A stretch of 64,000 nucleotides of DNA from CAVAWX01 sp963614215 (GTDB taxonomy: Bacteria; Actinomycetota; Coriobacteriia; Coriobacteriales; QAMH01): contig CAVECB010000005.1 in NCBI GenBank assembly GCA_963614215.1, positions 1-64,000 of the forward strand, in the 5' to 3' direction. The notes below the pieces were generated by a model. That model had not been told where the DNA came from. It saw nothing but the letters and a program-made list of their open reading frames with translations, and searched no databases. Shown piece by piece: positions 1-8,745 of the stretch. Each line of letters opens with the position of its first letter. The stretch's first letter is position 1. The position numbers and the translations under genes were made by a program.

Positions 1-992
1 AGCGCCGAGGTCGCGTCGGTGAGCTTGTCCGGCGCGGTCATAAGGATGGGGCAGTTCAGCAGGCCGGCCAGGCCGCTCGCGCTCAAGGCGTCGTAGTAGC
101 CTGCCGTCGTGGCCACGATGGCCCAATCGCTCTGCTTCCACCCCTCGTTCACAATCTGCTTCATCGTGCCGATGGCTGTATTGCCCGCCAGGCGCTTCCA
201 CGCCGCCGCGCCAACCACTGGGCGCGCGGTGATCTTGAATGTGGCGGTTTTAACGCCAGCCCAATTGCCTTTGCCCGTGACGGTGACCGTGGCGGTTCCA
301 ACTGCCACGTTATTAGAGTACGACACCTCATAATCAGTCCCAGACTTCAACGTGATATTGGGGGACACGGATGTATCGACTACGGTCGGTACCGGCGTAA
401 CAGCAGAACCCGTCTCTTCATAGCTCGCCTTAATGCCGCTTATGACAGCCACCGCAATGTCTTTGCCAATATCGAAGCTGACAGTGCGCTCTCCATCGAA
501 CACGCCCTTGCCGGCAATTTTCACGCTGCCGCTACCCGCTCCAGGACCGATGTTTTCCCCATATCCTGAAACGCGATAGTGCCTGCCCTCGACCAACGCA
601 ATCTCTTTTGAGGAAGAATCCTTTTTAAACGTAACGTGCAGCGCGGATGAGGAGGGTTTAATTTGCGAGCCTGTGTAAATCTGAGCATCTATCTTGACGG
701 ATACCCTGCCGTCGGATATGGCAATGGGGTCTGTCTCTGCATATTGGGCGGTAACGACCATGCCCGTATCGGTGACGTTTTTATAATCTTCGCTATCCCA
801 ACCTGTAAACGCAGCACCAGTTATAGGATTTCGCAGTCCAAGCCCTTCTGAAACTATGATTGGAAATATACCATGGGAGCGTATCGGTTCGGGAGTCCTT
901 CGCGCGCTCCCACGGACTTCGGCAAAGGGGCGGCATCGGCAATTCTCGGCGACCTCGACGATTCTCGATGGCCTCGGCGCTGGTGGTGGGTT
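1..992 (-). pseudogene. CW_binding_2 surface protein fragment, 5'-truncated and cut by the window edge
   Basis: Reading the minus strand gives one open frame from 992 to the window start. It ends in a recognisable CW_binding_2 (cell wall binding repeat 2) unit with RLAGNTAIGTMKQIV at about 120-200 and the typical YYDALSASGLAGLLNCPIL just beyond. Upstream of that is an Ig-like linker (GTATVTVTGKGNW at about 260-300). There is no plausible start: the frame is closed by TAA at 993-995, the first in-frame ATG is internal at 759-761, and no signal peptide is seen. Base composition changes near 860, from moderate GC inside the gene to very high GC. I infer an N-terminally truncated gene joined to foreign DNA at about 860-990. 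The C-terminus lies outside the window. A related, complete protein is encoded at 41062-42828. Confidence 0.7.
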
Positions 993-1154
993 TTACCGAA
1001 AGCCACGCGTTCTCCATCGGCGGCGCCGTCGCGTCGCGCTAGAATCTACGCACTTTTCAACCCGCAGAAGGCGGAAAAGGCGCGCGCACGAGAGGGCGCG
1101 GACACAAGCCGGCTGCGGGCGCCACACGGCCACATCGAGGAAGGGGTTGAATCG

Positions 1155-1871
1155 ATGCACACCGTCGACTTGTCGTCTGCCGCCGTCGATAGGACAGACA
1201 GCGCGCAGATAGCGGCGCGCGCGCAGGTGAACATACGCGACTGCTACCAATGCGGCAAATGCTCGGCCGGCTGCCCGATGGCAAGCGGCATGGACGCAGG
1301 ACCGCGCGAGATCGTCCACATGTTGCAGCTGGGGTTGGTCGAAGACGCGCTGCGGGCGAAAGACCCGTGGATCTGCGCCCAGTGCATGACCTGCTCGTCG
1401 CGCTGCCCGCAGCAGATTGACGTGGCAGAGCTGATGCGCGCGGTGCGCATGGTCTCGCACGAGCGGGGGTATCGCGCCAGCAAGGAAAGCGATGTCTTCG
1501 AGACTGCCTTCATCGAGGGCGTGCGCGGGCACGGACGCAACAGCGAGACCTGGCTGGCCGCCGCCTACAACCTGCGCTCCGGGCACCTGCTCCAAGACGC
1601 GGGCAACGCCCCCAAGATGCTCTCGAAGGGCCTCATCGGCCTGCAGCACGAAAACGTGGGCGACCGCGAGGCCGTGCGCCGGCTCGTGGATCGCTGCCTG
1701 AAAAAGGACGCGGATGGTGCGGGCGCGAAGGCCGGTACGGGTAAGGCCAGCGGGGCGGACGTGCCCGCGACGGGCGTGCCCGCAGACAAGGCCACAGGCG
1801 CGGACGCATCCGCAGGCGCGGACGCATCCACAAGCGTGGACGCAAGCCGAGACGAAAAGGCAGGTGAATGA
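1155..1871 (+). CDS. hdrC: Heterodisulfide reductase subunit C-like iron-sulfur protein
   Basis: This 238-aa protein carries two classical [4Fe-4S] motifs of the CxxCxxCxxxCP type, at residues C30-C40 (CYQCGKCSAGCP) and C74-C84 (CAQCMTCSSRCP), the hallmark of HdrC. The family passes electrons between the HdrA flavin and the HdrB catalytic clusters in a cytoplasmic complex. I chose ATG 1155 because GAGGAAGGGG lies 8 bases upstream; a longer frame opens at 873 but has no family similarity before 1155. The last 55 residues are a low-complexity Ala/Gly/Asp tail (GADASAGADAS), unusual for HdrC. The stop overlaps hdrB by 4 bases, so translation is probably coupled. It is the first gene of hdrCBA-flxDCBA. 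Confidence 0.9.
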   Translation: MHTVDLSSAAVDRTDSAQIAARAQVNIRDCYQCGKCSAGCPMASGMDAGPREIVHMLQLGLVEDALRAKDPWICAQCMTCSSRCPQQIDVAELMRAVRMVSHERGYRASKESDVFETAFIEGVRGHGRNSETWLAAAYNLRSGHLLQDAGNAPKMLSKGLIGLQHENVGDREAVRRLVDRCLKKDADGAGAKAGTGKASGADVPATGVPADKATGADASAGADASTSVDASRDEKAGE

Positions 1872-2932
1872 GCATGCCACAGATGGACTACGCTTGGTTT
1901 CCGGGCTGCTCGGCGGCCTCGACGGGCATCTCGTACACGAAATCGACCGCCTTTGTCGCGGACAGAATCGGCATGCAGCTGCGCGAGATAGACGACTGGT
2001 GCTGCTGCGGCACCTCGGCCGCGCACATGACCGACGAGGACCTCTCCTACGCCCTGCCCGCCCGCAGCCTCGCCCTGTGCGAGCAGCAGATGCCGGGTCT
2101 TGACGTGGTCGCGCCCTGCACGGGCTGCTACGCGTCGTTGAAGCGCACAGCTTGGAAGGCGCGCGACAACGAGGAGCTGCGTGCGCATATCTCGGACCTA
2201 ATCGAGATGGACTACGCGGCAAGCGCTGAGGTGAAAAGCCTGCTCGAGCTGTTCGTCGAGCCCGACATGGTGGAGCTGGTGGCCTCGCGCCTGGAATCGA
2301 CCCTCGGCGGCATGAAGATCGCCTGCTACTACGGTTGCACGCAGGTGCGCCCCGCCGAGCTGGCAAACTTCGAGAACCCGGAAAACCCCCAGGCCATGGA
2401 GCGCCTGCTCGACGCGTGCGGCGCCGAGTGCGTGGACTGGGCCTTCAAGACAGAGTGCTGCGGCGCCTCCGGGCACATCATCTCGCCCGAAGCCGCCCGA
2501 GCCGCCTGCGCGCGCATCTACGCCAACGCGGCCGCCGCAGGCGCCGAGGCCATCGTCACGAGCTGCCCGCTGTGCTGGCTGAACCTCGACATGCGCGAGG
2601 CGCAGGTGGCACGCGCGCAAGGCGCCGACTGGAACATCCCCGTCTACTATTTCACCGAGCTTCTCGCCGCGGCCATGGGCGCGGATGCGGAAAGCGCGGG
2701 CTTCACCCACCACTTCGTGGAGGCCACGGATCTGCCCACCAAGCGCATCGCCGGGTTCCAGGCCACCCCCTCCCCCGCGCCGGCAGAAAACACAGACGCC
2801 GCGCAAACGAGCGGCCAGGCAGCTGAGCCCGCGCAGGCGAGCGGCCAGGCGGCTGAATCTGCGCAAGCTTTCACCAAAACATCCGGCGCCGAGCCGGCGC
2901 CTACCCCCGCGAACTCCCAGGAGGTGGTCTAG
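1868..2932 (+). CDS. hdrB: Heterodisulfide reductase subunit B-like protein
   Basis: This 354-aa protein has two CCG domains, the cysteine-rich motifs that bind the noncubane [4Fe-4S] clusters of HdrB. Domain 1 uses C14, C45-C47 and C84/C87 (WCCCGTSAAH, CTGCY); domain 2 uses C153, C157, C197/C198 and C233/C236 (ECCGASGH, SCPLCW). In methanogens HdrB reduces CoM-S-S-CoB; in bacteria the disulfide partner is usually unknown, with DsrC-like proteins proposed. The Cys content needed for two clusters looks complete. The final 70 residues are a repetitive tail (QAAEPAQASGQAAESAQAF) not expected in the family. It overlaps hdrC by 4 bases and stops just before the hdrA ATG. Confidence 0.9.
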   Translation: MSMPQMDYAWFPGCSAASTGISYTKSTAFVADRIGMQLREIDDWCCCGTSAAHMTDEDLSYALPARSLALCEQQMPGLDVVAPCTGCYASLKRTAWKARDNEELRAHISDLIEMDYAASAEVKSLLELFVEPDMVELVASRLESTLGGMKIACYYGCTQVRPAELANFENPENPQAMERLLDACGAECVDWAFKTECCGASGHIISPEAARAACARIYANAAAAGAEAIVTSCPLCWLNLDMREAQVARAQGADWNIPVYYFTELLAAAMGADAESAGFTHHFVEATDLPTKRIAGFQATPSPAPAENTDAAQTSGQAAEPAQASGQAAESAQAFTKTSGAEPAPTPANSQEVV

Positions 2933-4918
2933 ATGGCGCGCATCGGCGTCTTCGTCTGCCAGTGCGGCAGCAACATCGCCTCGATGGTCGACACCGAGGC
3001 CGTCGCCGCCTTCGCCGCGACGCTGCCCGACGTGGTCTGGACGGAAAACAACAAGTACACCTGCTCGGACCCCGGCCAAGAGCAAATCAAGGAAAGCATC
3101 GCCGCGCACGCGCTCGACCGCATCGTCGTGGCCGCCTGCTCGCCGTCCATGCACGAGCTGACCTGGCGCAAGCTCCTGTCGCAAACCGACGTGAACCCCT
3201 ACATGCTCGAAGTGGCCAACCTGCGCGAGCAGTGCAGCTGGGTCCACACGGACAAGGCGCAAGCCACCGAGAAGGCCAAAGACCTCGTGAAGATGGCCGT
3301 CGCGAAGGTGGCGCGCAACACGCCGCTGTTCACCGAGCAGATCCCCGTGACAAAAAACGCGCTGGTCGTGGGCGGCGGCATCGCCGGCATGCAGGCGGCC
3401 CTCGACATCGCCGACGCGGGATACGCCGTGACCCTCGTGGAGCGCGAGCCCACCATCGGCGGCAAGATGCCCAAGCTGGACAAAACCTTTCCCACCATGG
3501 ACTGCTCGGCCTGCATATGCACGCCCAAGATGTCGGAGGTGGGCAACCACCCCAAGATCACGGTGAAGACCATGGCCGAGGTGGAAAAAGTCGACGGCTA
3601 CGTGGGCAATTTCCAGGTGACGATTCGCGAGAAGGCAAAATACGTGGACTACGACCTGTGCACGGGCTGCGGCCTGTGCACGACGAAGTGCCCGACCAAG
3701 AACATCCCCAACGAGTGGAACGAGCTGATGGACACGCGGCCGGCCATCTACAAGGCCTTCGAGCAGGCGGTGCCCTCCAAGCCCGTCATCGACGCCGACG
3801 CATGCAAGAAGCTGCTCACGGGCAAGTGCGGCGTGTGCGAGAAGATTTGCCCCACGGGCGCCATACGCTACGACGACGAGGACCGCTCCACCACCGAGAC
3901 CTTCGGCGCGGTCATTCTAGCCACGGGCTACGACCTGATCTCGTGGGAGGAACTCTACCCCGAATACGGCGGCGGCGCGTATGCAGACGTCATCGACGGA
4001 CTGCACTTCGAGCGCCTCGTGAACGCCTCCGGCCCCACCGAAGGCCACATCCTACGCCCCTCGGATGGCAAGGAGCCCAAGAGCATGGTCGTGGTGAAGT
4101 GCGTGGGCAGCCGCGATCCGGCCAAGGGCGTGGGCTACTGCTCGCGCGCCTGCTGCATGTACGGCGCCAAGCACGCGCACCAATACCTCGACAAAGTGCC
4201 CGACGGGCGCTGCTACGTCTTCTACATGGACGTGCGCACCCCCGGCAAGCGCTACGACGAGTTCTACATGCAGGCCAAAGGCGACGGCGCGCTCTACCTG
4301 CACGGACGCGTGAGCAAGATATACCGCGAGGGCGACCATCTCGTCGTTTTGGGCGCCGATGCGCTGTCTGGCTCCAATGTGCGCGTCGAGGCCGACATGG
4401 TCGTCGTGGAAACGGCCATGGTGCCGGCGGCGAAAAGCCGCGCCACCGCGATGATGTTTGGCGTGCAATGCGACGAGGACGGCTGGATTACCGAGGCACA
4501 CCCCAAACTGCGCCCCGTCGAGACGGCCAGCCGCGGCATCTATTTGGCCGGCGCGGCGCAAGGCCCCAAAGACATCCCCGACACGGTCGCGCAGGCGGGC
4601 GCGGCGGCGGCCAAGGTCATCGGCATGTTCGCGCACGACAGCCTCGAGTCCAATCCGCAGATCAGTCACGTGGACATCGCGAAGTGTGCGGGCTGCGGGC
4701 GCTGCGTGCCCATATGCCCCTACGGCGCCTTGAGCCTCGTGGAGAAAAACCTGCGCGAGAACTCGGTGAAGGTCACGCGCAAGGTCTGCGAGGTGAACTC
4801 GGCGCTGTGCCAGGGCTGCGGCGCATGCACGGTGGCCTGCCGCCCGGGCGCGCTCGATTTGCTGGGATACACAGACGAGTCGATCATGCAGGAGGTGGAC
4901 GCGCTATGCCAATGGTAG
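2933..4918 (+). CDS. hdrA: Heterodisulfide reductase subunit A, flavin iron-sulfur protein
   Basis: This 661-aa protein is an HdrA: an N-terminal Cys-bearing domain (VCQCGSNIA at 8-16), a Rossmann FAD site (VVGGGIAGMQAALD at about 135-149), a conserved Cys cluster (MDCSACICTPKM at about 179-190), a central ferredoxin pair (CTGCGLCTTKCP and CGVCEKICPTGA) and a C-terminal ferredoxin pair (CAGCGRCVPICP, CQGCGACTVACRP). HdrA carries the FAD thought to perform electron bifurcation. Here that would split electrons from the Flx NAD(P)H module between ferredoxin and the HdrB disulfide site. Size matches bacterial and methanogen HdrA. The coding end overlaps flxD by 13 bases, so the genes are tightly linked. 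Confidence 0.93.
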   Translation: MARIGVFVCQCGSNIASMVDTEAVAAFAATLPDVVWTENNKYTCSDPGQEQIKESIAAHALDRIVVAACSPSMHELTWRKLLSQTDVNPYMLEVANLREQCSWVHTDKAQATEKAKDLVKMAVAKVARNTPLFTEQIPVTKNALVVGGGIAGMQAALDIADAGYAVTLVEREPTIGGKMPKLDKTFPTMDCSACICTPKMSEVGNHPKITVKTMAEVEKVDGYVGNFQVTIREKAKYVDYDLCTGCGLCTTKCPTKNIPNEWNELMDTRPAIYKAFEQAVPSKPVIDADACKKLLTGKCGVCEKICPTGAIRYDDEDRSTTETFGAVILATGYDLISWEELYPEYGGGAYADVIDGLHFERLVNASGPTEGHILRPSDGKEPKSMVVVKCVGSRDPAKGVGYCSRACCMYGAKHAHQYLDKVPDGRCYVFYMDVRTPGKRYDEFYMQAKGDGALYLHGRVSKIYREGDHLVVLGADALSGSNVRVEADMVVVETAMVPAAKSRATAMMFGVQCDEDGWITEAHPKLRPVETASRGIYLAGAAQGPKDIPDTVAQAGAAAAKVIGMFAHDSLESNPQISHVDIAKCAGCGRCVPICPYGALSLVEKNLRENSVKVTRKVCEVNSALCQGCGACTVACRPGALDLLGYTDESIMQEVDALCQW

Positions 4919-5586
4919 AAAAGACGGGCGCGACAGCGGCCGAGGGCGCGGGCGCGCAGACGGGGGCGGCCGGCAAGGGCGCAGACACGGGCGCAGACAC
5001 GGGTGCGGGCGCAGGCGCACAGCAGGAGTTCCGCCCGAAGATTTTGGCCTTCACCTGCCGCTGGTGCACCTACGCGGGCGCCGATCTGGCGGGCCTGAAC
5101 CGCATGAAGTACCCGGCCGACATACGCCTTTTGCGCGTGCCGTGCTCGGGGCGGGTGAACCCGCAGTACGTGCTCGAAGCGCTGCAGCGCGGCGCGGACG
5201 GCGTGCTCGTATGCGGTTGCCATCCAGGCGACTGCCACTACGCGACGGGCAACTACTACGCCAAGCGCCGGCTCATGGTCTTCAAACGCGAGCTGGAATA
5301 CATAGGCCTCGAGCCCGACCGCTTCCAGGTGCGCTGGATATCGGGCGCCGAAGCGGGCAAGTTCCGCGACACGGCGCAGGCTTTCTGCGAGCGCATACGC
5401 GAGCTGGGGCCCATCGAGGGCGACTTCAACTTGGAGCCGGGTTTCGTGGCCGAGCTGGAGGAGCTGTGCGCCACAGGCGAAGGTTGCGCCGCGAGCAAAG
5501 GCGCCTGCGGTAGCGACGCTGCTGCAGGTGAAGGCGGAGATGCCGCCGGATATGCGGGCACGGATAGTGAAGGGGGCGATGCGTGA
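4906..5586 (+). CDS. flxD: FlxD, MvhD-like [2Fe-2S] electron-transfer subunit
   Basis: This 226-aa protein has a central MvhD/HdrD-delta domain (about residues 42-180) with CRWCTYAGADLAG, a conserved LLRVPCSGRV and CGCHPGDCHY. These cysteines ligate the [2Fe-2S] cluster that links a hydrogenase or NADH module to HdrA. ATG 4906 is preferred because GGAGGTGG sits 8 bases upstream inside the end of hdrA. The first 40 residues (repeats of GADTG, GAGAGA) and the last 45 residues (Gly/Ala-rich) are low-complexity additions. In the FlxABCD-HdrABC family, known from Desulfovibrio vulgaris, FlxD is exactly this MvhD homologue, which supports naming the whole operon. Confidence 0.87.
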   Translation: MPMVEKTGATAAEGAGAQTGAAGKGADTGADTGAGAGAQQEFRPKILAFTCRWCTYAGADLAGLNRMKYPADIRLLRVPCSGRVNPQYVLEALQRGADGVLVCGCHPGDCHYATGNYYAKRRLMVFKRELEYIGLEPDRFQVRWISGAEAGKFRDTAQAFCERIRELGPIEGDFNLEPGFVAELEELCATGEGCAASKGACGSDAAAGEGGDAAGYAGTDSEGGDA

Positions 5587-6440
5587 TGGCAGACTTGCAA
5601 GAGAAGCTGCGCGCGACGGCGCGGCAACTGCTGGAAAGCGGGCAGGTCGCGGCCTTTGTCGGCTGGGAGGCCGGGCGCCTCGAGCACCAGACGACGCCGC
5701 TTGTGTGCTTCACCCCCGACGACACGGACCGCCTGGTCTTTGACGAGTGGTGCGTGAACACCCTCGCGAAATACGCCCGCGACCTGAAAGGACGCGGCAA
5801 GGTGGGCCTGGCCGTGCGCGGCTGCGACTCGCGCGCCGCCAACCGCCTGATTCAAGACGGCCAGCTCGAACGCGACGACCTCGTGCTCGTCGGCCTGCCC
5901 TGCCCCCAGATGAAAGACCGCGCGACGGACGCCGTGCTGAACAAGTGTACGAACTGCCAGCACAGAAACCCCGTGACCAGCGACATCGCGCTCGGTGAAC
6001 CCGTGGCAGAGACGCCGCCGGCCGACCGCTATGCGCAGGCGACGCTTATCGAGGGGATGCACGCGAGCATGCGCCGCGGCTTTTTTGACGCAGCATGGAC
6101 GAAATGCATACGCTGCTACGCCTGCCGCGATGTCTGCCCCTGCTGCAGCTGCCGCAGCTGCTTCGTGGACAGCCGCCGCGTGGGCTGGCTGGGCAAACAA
6201 AACAACCTCAACGAGAACCGCTTCTACGGGCTCGTGCGCGCCTTCCATATATCGGATCGCTGCATCGAGTGCGGCGAGTGCGAGCATGCCTGCCCCATGG
6301 ATCTGCCGCTCATGGCCTTGAACCGCAAGCTGGTGAAAGATATGAACGGCTTGTTCGGCGAGTACGAAAGCGGCATGACGGCCGAAAACCCGGACGTCTT
6401 GGGCACCTATAGCCTAGACGACCTCGAAGAGTTCATGTAG
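5586..6440 (+). CDS. flxC: FlxC-like ferredoxin protein of the Flx-Hdr complex
   Basis: This 284-aa iron-sulfur protein has an N-terminal domain of about 110 residues shared with AsrA/HycB-like and F420-dehydrogenase-beta-like proteins (GLAVRGCDSRAANRL). A Cys patch (KCTNCQHRNP), a dense cluster (CIRCYACRDVCPCCSCRSC at about 170-190) and a ferredoxin motif (CIECGECEHACP) follow. ATG 5586 forms a TGATG overlap with the flxD stop; GTG at 5583 is an alternative. The protein presumably passes electrons from FlxA toward FlxD/HdrA. The assignment to FlxC rather than FlxB rests on order and size and is less certain than membership of the complex. Confidence 0.78.
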   Translation: MADLQEKLRATARQLLESGQVAAFVGWEAGRLEHQTTPLVCFTPDDTDRLVFDEWCVNTLAKYARDLKGRGKVGLAVRGCDSRAANRLIQDGQLERDDLVLVGLPCPQMKDRATDAVLNKCTNCQHRNPVTSDIALGEPVAETPPADRYAQATLIEGMHASMRRGFFDAAWTKCIRCYACRDVCPCCSCRSCFVDSRRVGWLGKQNNLNENRFYGLVRAFHISDRCIECGECEHACPMDLPLMALNRKLVKDMNGLFGEYESGMTAENPDVLGTYSLDDLEEFM

Positions 6441-6452
6441 GAGGGGCGCGAC

Positions 6453-7514
6453 ATGCTGTTGAAGAAAGACAAACTCGACGAGCTTTTGGCCGCGCTGGCA
6501 CGCGAGCAGGCGGTCTATGTGCCCAAACGGGTGGCCGGGCAGCTGAAGTTCACCTTGCTGGACAACCCGGGCGAGATGGCCTTGGGCACGGGCAACACGC
6601 TCTTTCCGCCCAAAGACCTGCTCTTTCCGCAGGCCGAGAAGATGTATGCCTATGGCGTGGACGAAAGTGGCGCGATGTTTGTGCGCCAGACGCTTGCGGG
6701 CGGCCCGCAGACAATATTTGGCCTGCGCCCCTGCGATATGCGCAGCATCGAGTGCCTGGACGACGTGTTTTTCACCAAGGGATACGTGGACGAGTACTAC
6801 GAGGCCAAGCGCGAGAAGACCTGCTGCGTGGCGCTTGCTTGCACGCAGACGGCCGAAACCTGCTTTTGCGAGTCGATGGGCAACGCACCGGATGCCGCAC
6901 CGGCGGCCGACATCATGTTGCACGATTGCGGCGACGCCTACGCAGTGGCCGCGCAGACCGAGATGGGGGAGGCGGCGCTGGCCGGCGCTTGGAAGCCGTT
7001 TCTTTCCGAGGGCGACGGCGACGCGGATGCAGGAGCGGGCGCGGGTGAGGGAGCGAATGCGAACCCGACGGCGCAGGCGCATTGCAGCCTGCAAGTGGAC
7101 GCCGAGCACGTCGCCGAGCGCATCGCGGAGCTGGCCGACAGCGACGAGCTGTGGGAGGCAACGGCCATCAAGTGCCTGAACTGCGGCACCTGCACCTACC
7201 TGTGCCCCACCTGCTACTGCTTCGACATCGAGCAGGCCAACCGCAACAAGGAGGGCGTGCGTTTCCGCTGCTGGGACAGCTGCATGTTCTCCGAGTACAC
7301 CGAGATGGCCGGGGGCCACAACCCGCGCCCGGCCAAGCGCGACCGCGTGAAGAACCGCTTCATGCACAAGCTAGCCTGGTTCGAGGAGCGCTACGGCAAG
7401 AAGCTGTGTGTGGGCTGCGGGCGCTGCATCGAGAAATGCCCCGTCGCGCTCGACATCACGGTGTTGATCGACCGGGTGAACGACCTGCACGGAAAGGAGG
7501 CCGCACATGCCTAA
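6453..7514 (+). CDS. flxB: FlxB-like iron-sulfur protein related to AsrA
   Basis: This 353-aa protein resembles sulfite reductase subunit A (AsrA) and hydrogenase HydB/HyhB-type 4Fe-4S proteins. The N-terminal 230 residues include GLRPCDMRSIECLDDVF, followed by two C-terminal ferredoxin motifs (CLNCGTCTYLCPTCYCFD near 249-266 and CVGCGRCIEKCPVALD near 315-330). GGAGGGGCG precedes ATG 6453. In this position it would relay electrons between FlxA and the Hdr unit. A 20-residue Asp/Ala/Gly-rich insert (DADAGAGAGEGANA) interrupts the middle, like the tails seen in neighbouring proteins. The 3' end overlaps flxA by 8 bases. Confidence 0.8.
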   Translation: MLLKKDKLDELLAALAREQAVYVPKRVAGQLKFTLLDNPGEMALGTGNTLFPPKDLLFPQAEKMYAYGVDESGAMFVRQTLAGGPQTIFGLRPCDMRSIECLDDVFFTKGYVDEYYEAKREKTCCVALACTQTAETCFCESMGNAPDAAPAADIMLHDCGDAYAVAAQTEMGEAALAGAWKPFLSEGDGDADAGAGAGEGANANPTAQAHCSLQVDAEHVAERIAELADSDELWEATAIKCLNCGTCTYLCPTCYCFDIEQANRNKEGVRFRCWDSCMFSEYTEMAGGHNPRPAKRDRVKNRFMHKLAWFEERYGKKLCVGCGRCIEKCPVALDITVLIDRVNDLHGKEAAHA

Positions 7515-8367
7515 CCCCGTACACATCGAGCATGGCTGCGCGCACGGCGGCGAGCCGTACCTGCCCGTCGTCTGCAAGATTGTCTCCATCGTGGAGGAGA
7601 CCTCCGACGTGAAGACGTTTCGCCTCCAGACCATGGACGGCAAAAAGCCCTTCGACTCCAAGCCCGGCCAGCTGGCGATGTTTAGCTTCGTCTCCGAGGG
7701 CGAGTCGATGTTTTGCATCTCGGGCACCGGCACCGACTACGTGGAGTTCACGGTGAAGAAGGTCGGCCGCGTGACCGAGCGCCTGCACGCCTGCGAGGTC
7801 GGCTCGCAGGTGGGGCTGCGCGGCCCGTACGGCAACTGGTTTCCCTACGAATCGTGCAAGGGGCGCGACCTGCTCTTCGTGGGCGGCGGCATCGGCATGC
7901 CGCCCGTGCGCAGCTTCGCCTTGTGGTGCATCGAGCACCGCAGCGACTACGGGCACATCGACTTCGTCTACTCGGCGTCCACCTACGCCGACCTCGTGTG
8001 CCGCGCAGACCTCTTCGAGAACTGGCCGAAGGTAGACGACATGAACGTCTATACGAGCGTCTACCACGCCGACGGCGTCCACGACGTGCCGGAAGGCTAC
8101 ACGGCGCCGTTCATGGAGACGCTGCCGCTGAAGGTGTCTGATAACAGCGTGGCGGTGCTGTGCGGAGGACCGTCGCTGTATCGCACCTGTTCGGAGCAGC
8201 TGCTGAAGATGGGATTTTCGCCCGAGCAGATTGTGACGACGTTGGAGATGCGCATGAAGTGCGGCGTGGGTAAATGCGGGCGCTGCAACGTGGGAAGCCA
8301 CTACATCTGCCTCGACGGGCCGGTGTTCACCCGCGCCGAAATTGACGCGATGGAAAAGGGCGCCTGA
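7507..8367 (+). CDS. flxA: FlxA, NAD(P)H and flavin-binding oxidoreductase subunit
   Basis: This 286-aa protein is of the ferredoxin-NADP reductase/AsrB type. It has an FAD-binding beta-barrel (KTFRLQTMDG to KPGQLAMFSF, residues about 35-65), an NAD(P)-binding segment with LLFVGGGIGMPPVRSF near 120, and a C-terminal [2Fe-2S] motif (MKCGVGKCGRCNVG near 251-265) as in dihydroorotate dehydrogenase PyrK-like electron-transfer units. This makes it the NAD(P)H entry point of the complex. AAAGGAGG lies just upstream of ATG 7507. It is the last gene of the operon; the next gene is convergent. Confidence 0.88.
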   Translation: MPNPVHIEHGCAHGGEPYLPVVCKIVSIVEETSDVKTFRLQTMDGKKPFDSKPGQLAMFSFVSEGESMFCISGTGTDYVEFTVKKVGRVTERLHACEVGSQVGLRGPYGNWFPYESCKGRDLLFVGGGIGMPPVRSFALWCIEHRSDYGHIDFVYSASTYADLVCRADLFENWPKVDDMNVYTSVYHADGVHDVPEGYTAPFMETLPLKVSDNSVAVLCGGPSLYRTCSEQLLKMGFSPEQIVTTLEMRMKCGVGKCGRCNVGSHYICLDGPVFTRAEIDAMEKGA

Positions 8368-8391
8368 AACCCAGGCGGGCTGCAAGGACCC

Positions 8392-8745
8392 CTACCCGAG
8401 AAACGAGAAGACGGCGATGCCGCACACGATTAAAGCGAGTGCGGCCACCTTCTTTTTCGAGACGTGCTCGCCGAAGATGGTCGCACCGAAGATGGTCACG
8501 TAGACATAGCTCGTCGCCTCGAGCACAGGCCCTAGGGATATGGGCAGCTCGCGGTAGGCGAAGATTTTCATCAGCGTGCACACGAAGAGGATGGCGTAGC
8601 CGCCCACCACGTAGGGGTTCAGATACTCGCGCAAAAGCGAGGCGTGCTTTTTCAGCGCCGATTTCTTCAACAGCACCTGCGCCACAGAGCTGATGAAGAC
8701 GTTCACCAGCATGACGGTCACGTATATGGCAAACCCCTCGCTCAT
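8392..8745 (-). CDS. Short EamA/SMR-type drug-metabolite transporter
   Basis: This 117-aa protein has four predicted membrane helices (FAIYVTVMLVNVFIS, YVVGGYAILFVCTLM, LGPVLEATSYVYVTIFGA, KVAALALIVCGIAVFSFLG) and a QVLLKKSA stretch after helix 1, the layout of small DMT/SMR proteins. Its start overlaps the stop of the upstream 161-aa DMT gene by 4 bases. The two are therefore probably co-translated and could form a heterodimer, as paired small multidrug or ArnE/ArnF-like flippase subunits do. The substrate cannot be deduced from sequence. Confidence 0.75.
   Translation of the reverse strand: MSEGFAIYVTVMLVNVFISSVAQVLLKKSALKKHASLLREYLNPYVVGGYAILFVCTLMKIFAYRELPISLGPVLEATSYVYVTIFGATIFGEHVSKKKVAALALIVCGIAVFSFLG

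Noticed and set aside
993..2366. 457-codon minus-strand frame over hdrC/hdrB
   Set aside because: Arg/Pro/Cys-rich shadow of the GC-rich hdr genes; the plus-strand frames have clear Fe-S protein motifs and linked overlaps.
2962..4905. Long plus-strand frame in another phase of hdrA continuing into flxD
   Set aside because: Only the part after 4906 matches a family; the rest is Arg/His-rich shadow sequence of hdrA.
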